Shown piece after piece: positions 1-9,091 of a stretch of DNA of 64,000 bases; position 1 is the first letter of the stretch; each line of letters opens with the position of its first letter. The translations under genes were made by a program, and so were the position numbers. The stretch spans positions 62,001 through 126,000 of the forward strand of contig NZ_BATP01000027.1 of NCBI RefSeq assembly GCF_000739615.1. Reading direction: 5' to 3'. Under the pieces are notes generated by a model that worked only from the letters and a program-made list of their open reading frames with translations, ran no database searches and was not told where the DNA came from. Source of the DNA: Haloferula sp. BvORR071. GTDB lineage: Bacteria > Verrucomicrobiota > Verrucomicrobiia > Verrucomicrobiales > Akkermansiaceae.

Positions 1-2
1 AT

Positions 3-1067
3 CTTGAGGCACTGATCAAGGTGCTGCCCAAGTTTCTCGAAGAAGCCAACAAGAGTCCCGTGCTCCGTCAGGTGGATACCAACCTCAAGATCAGCCACCC
101 CGAGGGGATCATCACCATCAACCGCAACAAGGCCGCGGAGATGGGCATCTCCGTCGAGCAGATCGCCCGCGTCCTGGAGTTCGCCTATTCCGGCCGCCGC
201 TTCGCCTACTTCCTGAAGAACGGCAAGCAGTACCAAGTCATCGGCCAGATGCAGCGCCAGGACCGCAATGATCCGGGCGATCTCAAGAAGCTCTTCGTGC
301 CGACCAAGGCGGGAGCCATGGTCTCCCTCGACAATCTGGTGAGCTTCGAGGAATCCGCCAGTCCCGCCGCGATCTTCCGCTTCAACCGCGCGGTCTCTGC
401 CACGATCCAAGCATCTCCCGCCGCCGGCAAGACCCTCGGAGATGGCATCGACGCGCTCAAACAGGTGGCCGCCGACGTTTTGCCGGAAGGCTTCCGCACC
501 TCCCTCGCCGGTCAGTCGCGTGACTTCGCCGAAAGCTCCTCCAGCCTGCTTTTTGCCTTCATCCTGGCACTGGTCATCATCTACCTCGTCCTGGCCGCGC
601 AGTTCGAGAGCTTCATCGATCCCTTCATCATCATCCTGACCGTGCCGCTCTCGCTGGCCGGGGCGCTGCTGACGCTGCACTTCACCGGGCAGACGCTGAA
701 TGTCTTCAGCCAGATCGGCATTATCATGCTCGTCGGCATCGTCACCAAGAACGGCATCCTCATCGTCGAGTTCGCGAACCAGCGGAAGGAGCAAGGACTG
801 AAGAAACTCGAAGCGGTGCTGGATGCATCCGTCGCCCGTCTTCGACCGATCCTGATGACCAGCCTCGCGACCATCCTCGGCATCCTGCCCATCGCGCTCT
901 CGCTCGGCGCCTCCGCGGGCTCGCGCCAGTCGCTGGGCATCGCAGTGGTAGGTGGATTGATTTTCTCCGGCTTTCTCACGCTATTCGTCGTGCCTGCCGT
1001 TTACGCGGTCTTCTCGCGCGAGCACAAGCCGGAGGAAGTGGTCTTGGACCAAGCGGCGGAGATCTGA
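3..1067 (+). CDS. RND efflux pump inner-membrane subunit, C-terminal part
   Basis: This is the C-terminal third of an AcrB/MexB-type (HAE-1) RND transporter. The frame is open from base 3, so the start lies outside the window; about 354 residues remain, whereas full-length relatives have just over 1,000. The first ~165 residues fit the second periplasmic porter region. Five hydrophobic helices follow, including one carrying GIVTKNGILIVEFANQ and the next carrying ILMTSLATILGILPIAL, both typical of the RND second half. Family members exchange protons for hydrophobic compounds and work with a periplasmic adaptor and an outer-membrane channel; the adaptor gene is presumably upstream. The substrate cannot be read from this fragment. 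Confidence 0.93.
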   Translation, partial: LEALIKVLPKFLEEANKSPVLRQVDTNLKISHPEGIITINRNKAAEMGISVEQIARVLEFAYSGRRFAYFLKNGKQYQVIGQMQRQDRNDPGDLKKLFVPTKAGAMVSLDNLVSFEESASPAAIFRFNRAVSATIQASPAAGKTLGDGIDALKQVAADVLPEGFRTSLAGQSRDFAESSSSLLFAFILALVIIYLVLAAQFESFIDPFIIILTVPLSLAGALLTLHFTGQTLNVFSQIGIIMLVGIVTKNGILIVEFANQRKEQGLKKLEAVLDASVARLRPILMTSLATILGILPIALSLGASAGSRQSLGIAVVGGLIFSGFLTLFVVPAVYAVFSREHKPEEVVLDQAAEI

Positions 1068-1210
1068 GCTGCTACCACGGCCATAGTAGGAATTCCCCTC
1101 CTCCACCGGGAACCGCAGCACCGAAAGTCGCCAAGCGCCACTTGCGAAAAGCGCCCCCCAGCATCCTGGTTCTCGCGGTACGGTTTGTTCATGCTAGCTT
1201 GGAGATAGCC

Positions 1211-1753
1211 GTGAAACAAGCAGGCTCCATCCCTCCCATCGAGGTGAAGGTCTCGGACATGCTCCAGCTCTTCAACTCGATGGACCCCTCACCCTTCCAC
1301 GAAAGGGACCTTGATGACGATGCCGAGGAGTTCATCGTCAGTTGGGCGCGCGAGCATCCAGCCAAGACGGTCATCCGCATCGTCATCCACCTCGCCAAGC
1401 CGCCGCCTGACACTGCCGATCCACAAGGCTTGGTGGAGACGTCCCTGCGGCACTTTTTCGAGTACCGCGAAGGCATCGTCCGCCGCGAATTGAAGCAACT
1501 CTTGCGGGAAGGCCGCACTGCCTTGCTGATCGGCCTCGCCTTCCTCGCCACCTGCCATGCCGCCGGCACCCTATTCACTCCCGGCCCCGGCACTTGGCAC
1601 GGGATCCTGCGCGAAGGCCTGGCAATCCTCGGCTGGGTCGCCATGTGGCACCCGCTCGAAATCCTACTCTACCGATGGTGGCCTCAACTTCAGTCCGCCC
1701 GCCTCTACCGCCGCTTGGCCGATGCGGAGGTCGAAGTTCAGATCGCGCGCTGA
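1211..1753 (+). CDS. Small predicted membrane protein of unknown function
   Basis: A 180-residue protein that I do not recognise. I chose the GTG at 1211 because GGAG lies a few bases upstream; an in-frame ATG at 1259 and an upstream start at 1142 are alternatives. The N-terminal half is acidic and probably cytoplasmic. Two hydrophobic segments follow (around GRTALLIGLAFLATCHAAG and ILGWVAMWHPLEILLY), separated by a short Gly/Pro-rich loop, and the C-terminus is charged. It lies 143 bases after the RND gene on the same strand, so co-transcription is possible but unproven. Confidence 0.6.
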   Translation: MKQAGSIPPIEVKVSDMLQLFNSMDPSPFHERDLDDDAEEFIVSWAREHPAKTVIRIVIHLAKPPPDTADPQGLVETSLRHFFEYREGIVRRELKQLLREGRTALLIGLAFLATCHAAGTLFTPGPGTWHGILREGLAILGWVAMWHPLEILLYRWWPQLQSARLYRRLADAEVEVQIAR

Positions 1754-1805
1754 TCAATTTGCTCTTTGTCCCAACGAGTCAGCAGAGCAGAGCCGGAGCT
1801 AGCCC

Positions 1806-3950
1806 TTATTCCACATTCGCCTTTCCGATTAAATCCCTCAACAGTCCCACCTCACTCGTCTCCCTCCGCTTGAGTTCCCCATCCTTATCCAAGTCCACAA
1901 AGTACAGCCCGAAATCCGTATTCGGATCAAAGGCATGTCCCCACTCGCGGTTCGAGGTGATCGACCAATAATTGTAGGCCTTCACCGGCACGCCCTTCTT
2001 CAAGGCCCGCTCCACCTGTGCGAGGTGAGCCTTGATGTAATCCGTGCGGGTCATCCCATCCGCGGAAGGCACGCAGCCGTTCTCCACGATCAGGATCTCC
2101 TGCTCCGGAAACCAGCGGTGGAAACGCTGCAAGGCATGGAACAAACCCTGCGGCCATACCGGTGCACGCAAGAAGCGCCCGTGCGCCGCCTCTTCTAACA
2201 GACGGAAGCGATGCAGCCGCCAAGTCGGCAGACCCCAGTAATAATCCAGCCCCACAAAGTCCTGCGCGCCCACCGCCTCCTCCGGGCAGAGTTCTTCCGG
2301 CAAGCGGCCCGAGGTGCCTAGATACCACCAGTTCACATTCGCGATCAGGCTGGTGGTGCCCCAGAAGCGCCAGGCCCAGTTGAGCCAGCTCGACTTTGAT
2401 TCCAGCACCTCGAAACGTTCGCAGGGCTCCAGCTTCTCGATCTCCAGCCTCGATTCGTCCCCCAGCACCTCGCGGGCAATCAGGCGCGCCAACCTCAATT
2501 CAAGACCCTCTGCCTCACACGCATTCGAGACCCCCGGAGCATCCGTGCGGATCCCGATGCGGATCTTCCCACGACGGCGGATCCGCCGCATCCCGCGGCT
2601 GCCGGACATGCTCTCTGGCAAGCTATCTTCCCCGGCAAACACCTCGTGCAATGACAGAGGGCGGTGCACCTCCTTCGCCACCACTTCCGGCTGCGAAATC
2701 CACGGCACCTCACAAGCTCCCGCCAAGTCGTGCTGGAAGACTGCCACCGCCCGATTCACCCGCTCCAGCAAGCGATGGTGCCCGTGGGGAGCCACTACCA
2801 CATAGTGTTCGTCGCTCAGGCCTGTGGCCAAAAAGCGGAAGCGCTCGCGCCCCTTTAGCTCGAAGGGCAGCAGGAAGAAGGCGTCGCCATACACCGCCTC
2901 CACCTTCCCCGCTTCCAGCGCACTACGGGCTTCATCGTAGTTCGCGAAAACCTTCTTGAGCGCCTGCGGCGGCAGATCGCGCTTCCAGCCGTCCGGCTGA
3001 TTGCCCACCGCGATCACGGCCACTTCCTTCAGCTCCGCGATCTCCGTGCCGGCATATTCCGCGCGCACCAGCACCGCCTTGCCCGTGCGCAGATAGGGAT
3101 CGCTGAACTCGAAGCGCGTCTGGTCGCCCTCGGTTACACCACCGATCACCAGATCCACATCGCCGCGTTCGCTGACCAGCGCCCCACCGGTGGTGAATTT
3201 GAACACCGCCTCCTGAAGGCGCCGGTGGCAGGCGCCGAAATCCATCAGCATCTGCAGCCAGGTCGGGAAACCGGTCACCAGCGGATTCACCCCCACCTTC
3301 GCGTCCGCCTTGCGCGCCTTGATCTCGCGCCTCGCCCGCGCGTGCGCGCGGAAGAGATTCGGGATCAGCCGCCCCACCGCCTCCGCCTCCGCATCCACCT
3401 CCGTCCCGCGCGGCAAGCCCGGAGGCATGTAGTAGCGGTTGTGCCACCAAGGCCGGATGTAGCCGAAGGTCAACTGACTCGGCTCATTGAAGCTGATCCA
3501 CCAATCCACCAGATCGCCCAGCGCATCCGCCACCTGCGCCGCATAGCGCGCGAAAAGATCCGGAAACTTCTCCCCGATCATCCCGCCGTGATCGCGCTCC
3601 AGCCACACCGGCCACACGAAGTGGTGCAGCGTCACCATCACCTGCATGCCGTGCGCCTTCACGCACTCCGCCACCCGCCGGTAATGCGCCAGCGCCTCCG
3701 CATCGAAAACTCCCGCCACCGTCTCCACCCGCGCCCACGCGATCGAGAAGCGGAACAAACGGCAACCCATCCGGGCCGCCGCGGTGATGTCCTCCACGTA
3801 GCGGTTCCAGAAATCCGTTCCCCGCCCCCGCGGCGTCAGCCCCTGGCAACGCTCCCAGACATCCCACACATCCTCCCGCGCCGGATCATGCGCCTCTACC
3901 TGGTGATCGGCATTCGCCGTGCCAAAGAGGAATCCGGGCGGGAAAGGCAT
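1806..3950 (-). CDS. GH1-type glycosidase with an inserted, permuted substrate-binding-protein-like module
   Basis: 714 residues; ordinary GH1 enzymes have about 450. Residues 1-235 and about 518-714 form one GH1 barrel: QVE near 17-19, ISFNEP with the acid/base Glu156, DFVGLDYYWG near 564-573, and IVENG with the nucleophile Glu623. Between them, residues ~240-518 resemble a family-3 periplasmic solute-binding protein in permuted order. The part that normally follows the first lobe (GDVDLVIGGVTEGDQTRF, then FSDPYLRTG) comes first. The typical N-terminal part (RRIRRRGKIRIGIRTDAP, ~455-472) comes last. Both catalytic glutamates are kept, so beta-glycosidase activity is plausible. No signal peptide is seen, so the protein is probably cytoplasmic and the inserted module may sense a ligand rather than feed a transporter. 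No frameshift is visible. Confidence 0.82.
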   Translation of the reverse strand: MPFPPGFLFGTANADHQVEAHDPAREDVWDVWERCQGLTPRGRGTDFWNRYVEDITAAARMGCRLFRFSIAWARVETVAGVFDAEALAHYRRVAECVKAHGMQVMVTLHHFVWPVWLERDHGGMIGEKFPDLFARYAAQVADALGDLVDWWISFNEPSQLTFGYIRPWWHNRYYMPPGLPRGTEVDAEAEAVGRLIPNLFRAHARARREIKARKADAKVGVNPLVTGFPTWLQMLMDFGACHRRLQEAVFKFTTGGALVSERGDVDLVIGGVTEGDQTRFEFSDPYLRTGKAVLVRAEYAGTEIAELKEVAVIAVGNQPDGWKRDLPPQALKKVFANYDEARSALEAGKVEAVYGDAFFLLPFELKGRERFRFLATGLSDEHYVVVAPHGHHRLLERVNRAVAVFQHDLAGACEVPWISQPEVVAKEVHRPLSLHEVFAGEDSLPESMSGSRGMRRIRRRGKIRIGIRTDAPGVSNACEAEGLELRLARLIAREVLGDESRLEIEKLEPCERFEVLESKSSWLNWAWRFWGTTSLIANVNWWYLGTSGRLPEELCPEEAVGAQDFVGLDYYWGLPTWRLHRFRLLEEAAHGRFLRAPVWPQGLFHALQRFHRWFPEQEILIVENGCVPSADGMTRTDYIKAHLAQVERALKKGVPVKAYNYWSITSNREWGHAFDPNTDFGLYFVDLDKDGELKRRETSEVGLLRDLIGKANVE

Positions 3951-4113
3951 GCGCGGGGAGCATGCGCGAGAAGTGCCTCACGGCAAGCAAGGCTTGGCGA
4001 CGGCCTTGGAAGGCGCTGGGAGCCAGCACCAAGGCCTCCGGAAACGCACCGTACACCTTTCGTCAACCGACTCTCTGTTTGCGGCCTCCCTCGCTTCGCG
4101 TAATCTAGGCAAC

Positions 4114-5721
4114 ATGTACCGCCCGAAGATGCGTCTCCTCGCGCAAGCCACTGCCATTGGATCGACCTGCGGCTGCCTGATCGCCCAGACCGCCCCGGCA
4201 CCCGCCCCACCTCCGTCCAAGGTCGAGCCGGGGCTTGAGCAGGCGGTGCACTGGAAATGGAGCGTCACCCCGTCCGACGGGAAGCCATGGGGCATGCCGC
4301 TGCCGGAGGAATTGAAACCGAAACCTCCGGCCGCACCCACCTCCGACGGCACCCCGGCCCCTGCGCCGGCACCTGCGGCTGAGGAGCGCCCCTCCACCTA
4401 CGAGGTGAAGAAGGGCGACGCGCTGATCAAGATCGCCAAGAAGTTCAGCATGACCCCCGCGCAGTTGAAGCAATTCAACGAGCTCAAGGACGACCGCATC
4501 ATCATCGGCCAAGTGCTCAAGATTCCCACCCCGGGCGAGTTGCTCGCGATGCAACCACCGCCGCCACCACCCGCGCCGCCTGAATCCGAGGCCGACAAGG
4601 ACAAAGGCAAGGGTAAGGGCAAGGCCAAGGACGGCGACAAGGCCGAAGCCGATCTGGTCCAGGAACCCGCCACCCCGGAGCAACTCGAACTTGAGACCGT
4701 GCTGCTGCAGGTCTTTCTCGACCGCGAGTTGTTCGCGTCCAGCGCGATCGATGGCAAGGGTGGCGCGATGTTCCAGAAGGTCAGCCAGCTCTATCAGGAT
4801 TCTCATTCGGATGCCGCCTCTTGGCAGAACCTGAAGGCCAAGGCGCTGGCCGCGGTGAAACAGCCATACACCAACTATGTCCTGCGCACGGAGGACTTCC
4901 ACTTCATCAAGCCGCGGAAGGCCGCACTGGCGGCAATTCCTGTCGCCGAAAATTCCGCTCCAGCCCCGAAAAAGAAGGGCAGCAAAGCCAACCCAAAACT
5001 CCCGCCCGGGCCACCACCGCCGCTGAGTTACGACGAAATGGTCGCCGCCGATTTCCTCGGCTACTCCAGCGCCTGGGAATTCGTCGCCGAGCGCTTCCAC
5101 TGCGACGAGGCCTTCCTGCGCCGCCTCAATGCCAAACTCGGTGACCCACCCGCTGTCGGAGCGATCTTCCAAGTGCCGAACGTCATCCCCTTCGAGATCG
5201 AGAAGGCGCTCGAACAGCCACTCCAACCGGCCGCCGATCCGCAGAAGCCGGTGACTGCCGCCGTGGTCGATTTATCGCTGCTGAAGATCACCCGCGAAGG
5301 ACAGCTCGTCGCCGTCCTGCCAGTGGCCTCCGCCCGCCCGGGCCTGAACGGCCGCGGCACATGGACCATCCTCGATGCCATCCCGCAACCGCATCTGAGC
5401 ACCAAGCGCGAGCCGCGCGAAGCGCCGAAAGCCCCGCCTGCTCCCGCTGACGGTACCGCCCCTGCTCCCGCCGCCGAGCAGGTGCTGCCTGCCGGTCCCA
5501 ACAATCCCCTCGGAATCGTCTGGATCAACCTCGCCAAGGCCAAGAGCAACACGCCCCTGCCCTACGGGCTCCACGGCACCAGCATCCCCGGGCAGATGAA
5601 GTCGCTCGAAGGCATCGGCGGCTTCCGCCTCACGAATTGGGACATCGCCCGCGCCGTGAGGCTCATGCCCGCGGGCACGACCTTGCAATGGGAGCTGAGC
5701 AATCCGAAGGCGGCCCGTTGA
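4114..5721 (+). CDS. LysM protein with a degenerate L,D-transpeptidase-like C-terminus
   Basis: 535 residues from the ATG at 4114, which begins a plausible export signal ending near GCLIAQT; upstream in-frame starts give no signal. A Pro/Ala-rich stretch leads to a LysM domain (about 95-138, starting YEVKKGDALIKIAKKF). A Lys/Pro-rich linker and a weaker LysM-like segment follow (AERFHCDEAFLRRLN to FQVPNV). The last ~150 residues look like the YkuD/ErfK L,D-transpeptidase fold: NNPLGIVWINLAK, then HGT at 487-489, then FRLTNWDIAR. In the normal SHGC-[IV]-R motif the cysteine position is Gly503 (codon at 5620), so the usual catalytic thiol is missing. It is probably a peptidoglycan-binding, catalytically dead relative acting in the periplasm. 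Confidence 0.83.
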   Translation: MYRPKMRLLAQATAIGSTCGCLIAQTAPAPAPPPSKVEPGLEQAVHWKWSVTPSDGKPWGMPLPEELKPKPPAAPTSDGTPAPAPAPAAEERPSTYEVKKGDALIKIAKKFSMTPAQLKQFNELKDDRIIIGQVLKIPTPGELLAMQPPPPPPAPPESEADKDKGKGKGKAKDGDKAEADLVQEPATPEQLELETVLLQVFLDRELFASSAIDGKGGAMFQKVSQLYQDSHSDAASWQNLKAKALAAVKQPYTNYVLRTEDFHFIKPRKAALAAIPVAENSAPAPKKKGSKANPKLPPGPPPPLSYDEMVAADFLGYSSAWEFVAERFHCDEAFLRRLNAKLGDPPAVGAIFQVPNVIPFEIEKALEQPLQPAADPQKPVTAAVVDLSLLKITREGQLVAVLPVASARPGLNGRGTWTILDAIPQPHLSTKREPREAPKAPPAPADGTAPAPAAEQVLPAGPNNPLGIVWINLAKAKSNTPLPYGLHGTSIPGQMKSLEGIGGFRLTNWDIARAVRLMPAGTTLQWELSNPKAAR

Positions 5722-5730
5722 GCTGTAGTA

Positions 5731-7425
5731 TCACCACCAGGACTCCATCTGCACGCCCCAGCTCCAGCCTTCGGTGTCGCGGGCGTAGTCGACTCCCCCG
5801 ACCGCTCCTTCCAGGCCATTCGCCCATGCGGCATAGGTCAGGAAGGCGCGCAGCACCGGGCGGCTGAAGAACTCGTCCCCTAGGGAAACCTGCGGCGCGA
5901 GGGTGATCTTGCCCAGCATGCCGCTATGACCGGTGCCCGTGCCGGAAACCCAGTCGATGCCGGGCTCCAGCGCGATGCTGAAGACGTCATTGAAATGCCA
6001 GATCGGGCGGACACCCGCGGAGGCCCAGTGCTGGTACGGTGCATTGTCGCCGAACTCGGTGTATTGATACACCAGTGCGCTGCCGATCGAGAGGTGGTCG
6101 AAGGGCTTGACCACCCATTGGTCGGTCACGCGGCCACGCCATGATTCATCCGGATCCGGGCGGATGAAGGTGCCCATCGGCGTGCTGAAGTTCTCAAAGC
6201 CGGTGCTGAAGGTTTTCGCCGGACCCGTACCGAATTGCAGCGAGGTCTTGTGCAGGCTCTCCATGTCCCAGAAGTCCTCCTTGGTCCGCACCAGGCTGAG
6301 CGAGAAGCCATCGGCGTCCTCCGCCTGCCGTCCGGTCGAGTCCACGCCGGAATCGGCGGTGGCATAGGCGAAGCCCAGCTCACCCTTGGCCCCGCCGCCG
6401 AAGGGCCAGTCATACCAGCGGAAGTCGAAGCTGCTCTTGCTGAAGCCCGCGGTATTCACCGGGTCCGGCACGGCGATGTCGCTGTAGATCGCGCTCTCCG
6501 CCCCATCGCCGATCCACGCGAAGGCGAACTTCCCGGGCCCGAGGGGGACATCCTCGATGCCCCCGCCGCCGCCGCTCATATCCCAGAAGTAGAAGTCGTT
6601 GATGTGGATATCGTGGCGCCGGTAGAAGCGGTTGCCCGCCCAGAACTTCGCCTCCGGCATGCCGGGGATCACATTGCCAATCGAGGCCCAGACCTCGGGC
6701 AGGGAGAAGTCGGTGTCGGAAGCGGAGCCGTAGTTGTCGTAGGGATTGTAGATCGCCAGCCGCACGTTCACCCGCGCCACCGGATCATTCGCCGTGGCCT
6801 CCTTCGAGGACATCAGCCCGGAAGGGAAGAAGGTCTTGGCAAAGGCGAGCTCGCCGTAGTTCTCGGCCTCGTTGCCCAAGCGGTACTTGGCCACGCCCGG
6901 GATCCCGAAGGCTCGTTGCGGGCCGCCCGCATCCGAGCGGCCGTAGCCGGCGCGGAAGTAGCCGGTGATGTCCATATAGCCCTCCAGCACGTCCTCAATC
7001 CGGGCATCAAGCGTCCCTTCCTTGGCCGGTTGACGGGCGATGTCGCGGACCTCGGTGTCGCCGCGGAATTGCTCATCCGCCTGCTTCCGCCACTGGCGCG
7101 CCGCTGCGGCGACCGCCGCATCCTCATCCGTCGTGCCCTTGGCCGGGGCGGCTGCTGCCGGAGACTCCTCCAGAGCCGCCTTTGACTTGCTGCGGCGCGG
7201 CTTGGTGGCGGAGCCGGAGCCCGAATGCGCGGCGCTTTCCGCCGGCGCAGCGGGCCTCGTTTCCAGCTCCTCGATCCGGTTCTCCAGCTTGTGGATGCGG
7301 GACTCGTAGTCCTGGCGCATCGCTTGAATTTCCTTTCGCAACGCCTCTGTCGAGTCCTCTTGGGCGGACGCGGGCAACGACAACAACAGCAGGGCTCCGG
7401 CAAGGCCGGGGATGGATTTTCCCAT
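5731..7425 (-). CDS. LamB-type (maltoporin-like) carbohydrate porin
   Basis: 564 residues from the ATG at 7425. A signal peptide (MGKSIPGLAGALLLLSLPASA) is followed by a coiled-coil segment of ~40 residues (EALRKEIQAMRQDYESR) and an Ala/Ser-rich spacer. The barrel then begins at GYFRAGYGRS. Maltoporin-family features include VAKYRLGNEAENYGELAF, a FWAGNRFYRRHDIHINDFYF segment, and a C-terminus ending in aromatic WGVQMESWW for outer-membrane insertion. The coiled coil probably acts as a periplasmic trimer stalk, as in some other LamB relatives. It should admit oligosaccharides across the outer membrane. A TTG at 7461 in frame was not chosen, because a TATAAT element overlaps it. The opgG gene lies 75 bases upstream on the same strand. 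Confidence 0.88.
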   Translation of the reverse strand: MGKSIPGLAGALLLLSLPASAQEDSTEALRKEIQAMRQDYESRIHKLENRIEELETRPAAPAESAAHSGSGSATKPRRSKSKAALEESPAAAAPAKGTTDEDAAVAAAARQWRKQADEQFRGDTEVRDIARQPAKEGTLDARIEDVLEGYMDITGYFRAGYGRSDAGGPQRAFGIPGVAKYRLGNEAENYGELAFAKTFFPSGLMSSKEATANDPVARVNVRLAIYNPYDNYGSASDTDFSLPEVWASIGNVIPGMPEAKFWAGNRFYRRHDIHINDFYFWDMSGGGGGIEDVPLGPGKFAFAWIGDGAESAIYSDIAVPDPVNTAGFSKSSFDFRWYDWPFGGGAKGELGFAYATADSGVDSTGRQAEDADGFSLSLVRTKEDFWDMESLHKTSLQFGTGPAKTFSTGFENFSTPMGTFIRPDPDESWRGRVTDQWVVKPFDHLSIGSALVYQYTEFGDNAPYQHWASAGVRPIWHFNDVFSIALEPGIDWVSGTGTGHSGMLGKITLAPQVSLGDEFFSRPVLRAFLTYAAWANGLEGAVGGVDYARDTEGWSWGVQMESWW

Positions 7426-7460
7426 CCCAAAGAGGGAGCCAGAAGCGGGCAGACGCGGCA

Positions 7461-7466
7461 ATTATA
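7461..7466 (-). promoter_or_regulatory. Possible -10 box of the porin gene
   Basis: On the minus strand bases 7466-7461 read TATAAT, a perfect -10 consensus about 35 bases before the ATG at 7425. No convincing -35 hexamer is found at 16-18 bases spacing. Its place favours the ATG at 7425 as the start and suggests the porin can be transcribed separately from opgG. Confidence 0.4.
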
Positions 7467-7500
7467 CCAAAGTGTAACTTCACGCTCCGACGGGGACCGC

Positions 7501-9042
7501 TCACCCTTGCCAAGGATAGACCCAAGTCTCGCTCACCACCTCCTTCTCCCGCCGCAGGCAGGCACGGATCTCCATGCTGGCATGGCCGGAACCTTCCTCC
7601 GGCTTCACGAAGAGATGGAGTCGCAGCGATTTCCCATCCGGCAGTGGCTTGAGGTAGCTGAACTTCGCCTCCAGTCCCGCGGGCATCGTGATGGCGGGCA
7701 CGGGCATCCCCTTGGCGGGGTCATATTCGAAATCCACGGCAAGAAGCTTTCCCTGCGCTTGGTCCGGCAGGGTGCCGGCGCGGGTTTGCAGGATGCGGGC
7801 CAGCGGACCTCGCGGAGCATCGTCGCACCATTGCAGCCGGTAGGAAATTTCCAGCGGCTCACCCGCCGGAGGCAGCGCCGCGGGATGAAACGCGACCGCG
7901 ATGTTGTCGTCGTACTCGCCCTTGGCCGGGATCTCCAGGAGCTTGATCGCCCCATTCGTCATTCCGGCCAGTGGCTCCACCCACGCGGAGGTCCGGCGTT
8001 CGTAGCGGGCCGTGCCGTCTTCGTAGGCGCTGAACTCCCGCTCGCGCTGGACCAGCCCGAAGCCCCGTAGCCCCTCCACCGGAAAGCTCGTCTCGCGGAG
8101 CTTCTCCGGGTTGGCCAACACCCGCCACAAGCATTCGCCGGAATTGCTCTCGATCCGCAATGCCTCGGAGTCATGCACACGCTCGCGGAAGTCGCTCACC
8201 GGCGTGAGCGACGCCGGGTTGAACCAGAACATTGAGGAGAAGGCGGCAACTCCGAGGTCAAGCTCGTCCGGACTCACGCCCCTGCGGGGATGGATGCTGG
8301 CATGGACTTCCATCGTATGCGGATTCCCCGGCATGCTGACGATGCGGTAGGCCCCCGTGACCGAGGGTCCGTTCATCAGCGCATGGATGGTGATGGTCGA
8401 GCTGCCCTCCGCCGGCTCCTCCAAGGCGAAGCGCTCGAAGATCGGGAACTCCTCCTTGCTCCCCCGCTTGAGGCGAATCCCGCGGGCGCTCAGGCCATAG
8501 TTAAGGCCCTCGGGATGACCCCGGAAATAGGTTGCCCCGCCAAAGGTGAATTGCTCGTAGGAGCCGCCACCGCGATGGGACGGTCCCATCACCCGGAAGC
8601 CGCGGAATCCGGCAAGCTGGTCGCCTTCACCCCGCTTGAGATCCGCAGGGAATTCCACCATCTCCGTCGCGAAAGGAACATCGGTCGCCTTCCCACTCTG
8701 GATCGACTGAAGCTTGATGCCACGGCTGTTGAAGCTGCCCGCCAGCAGCGGCTCCACCTGGAGATTGCCGCTGGACTCGCTGAAGAGCCAGTGCCGGCGG
8801 GCGATGTGGAGCTTCCGTATATCGTCGTAGGTGAGCTTTTTGGAAAAGGCAGTCGGCTCAGAGTAGCCGGGCACATAGTCCCCTCCGGCCAACCTGGCCG
8901 CTTCTTCCGTGTAGATCCCCGTATCGGAAGCCCAAAGGCACCCGCCCCAAGTCATCGCTGCGGCAAGAATTGCGACACGTTTTCCACTTTTTTGCCTCAA
9001 TTCGGGATCCAATTGCACCGCGCCAGAACGCAGGGAAGCCAT
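7501..9042 (-). CDS. opgG: OpgG/MdoG-family periplasmic glucan biosynthesis protein
   Basis: 513 residues, the usual length for OpgG/OpgD. A signal peptide spans about residues 21-39 (KRVAILAAAMTWGGCLWAS). Family blocks include TYFRGHPEGLNYGLSARGI (171-189), GAYRIVSMPG (230-239), DFRERVHDSEAL (284-295), GFGLVQREREF (327-337) and YERRTSAWVEP (347-357). OpgG acts in the periplasm in making or branching osmoregulated beta-glucans. The start at 9042 is preceded by GAAAGG. No OpgH glucosyltransferase gene is seen nearby, so the polymerase must be encoded elsewhere or the protein has another glucan substrate. Neighbours on the same strand are a secreted protein upstream and the LamB-type porin downstream. 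Confidence 0.9.
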   Translation of the reverse strand: MASLRSGAVQLDPELRQKSGKRVAILAAAMTWGGCLWASDTGIYTEEAARLAGGDYVPGYSEPTAFSKKLTYDDIRKLHIARRHWLFSESSGNLQVEPLLAGSFNSRGIKLQSIQSGKATDVPFATEMVEFPADLKRGEGDQLAGFRGFRVMGPSHRGGGSYEQFTFGGATYFRGHPEGLNYGLSARGIRLKRGSKEEFPIFERFALEEPAEGSSTITIHALMNGPSVTGAYRIVSMPGNPHTMEVHASIHPRRGVSPDELDLGVAAFSSMFWFNPASLTPVSDFRERVHDSEALRIESNSGECLWRVLANPEKLRETSFPVEGLRGFGLVQREREFSAYEDGTARYERRTSAWVEPLAGMTNGAIKLLEIPAKGEYDDNIAVAFHPAALPPAGEPLEISYRLQWCDDAPRGPLARILQTRAGTLPDQAQGKLLAVDFEYDPAKGMPVPAITMPAGLEAKFSYLKPLPDGKSLRLHLFVKPEEGSGHASMEIRACLRREKEVVSETWVYPWQG

Positions 9043-9091
9043 GCGACCTTTCGTCTCAGGAACTCGTAGGTTTGCGGAAGAGCCGCAGCCG

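Noticed and set aside
7426-7461. Upstream TTG start for the LamB-type porin
   Set aside because: It overlaps a TATAAT sequence and would put extra residues before a complete signal peptide.
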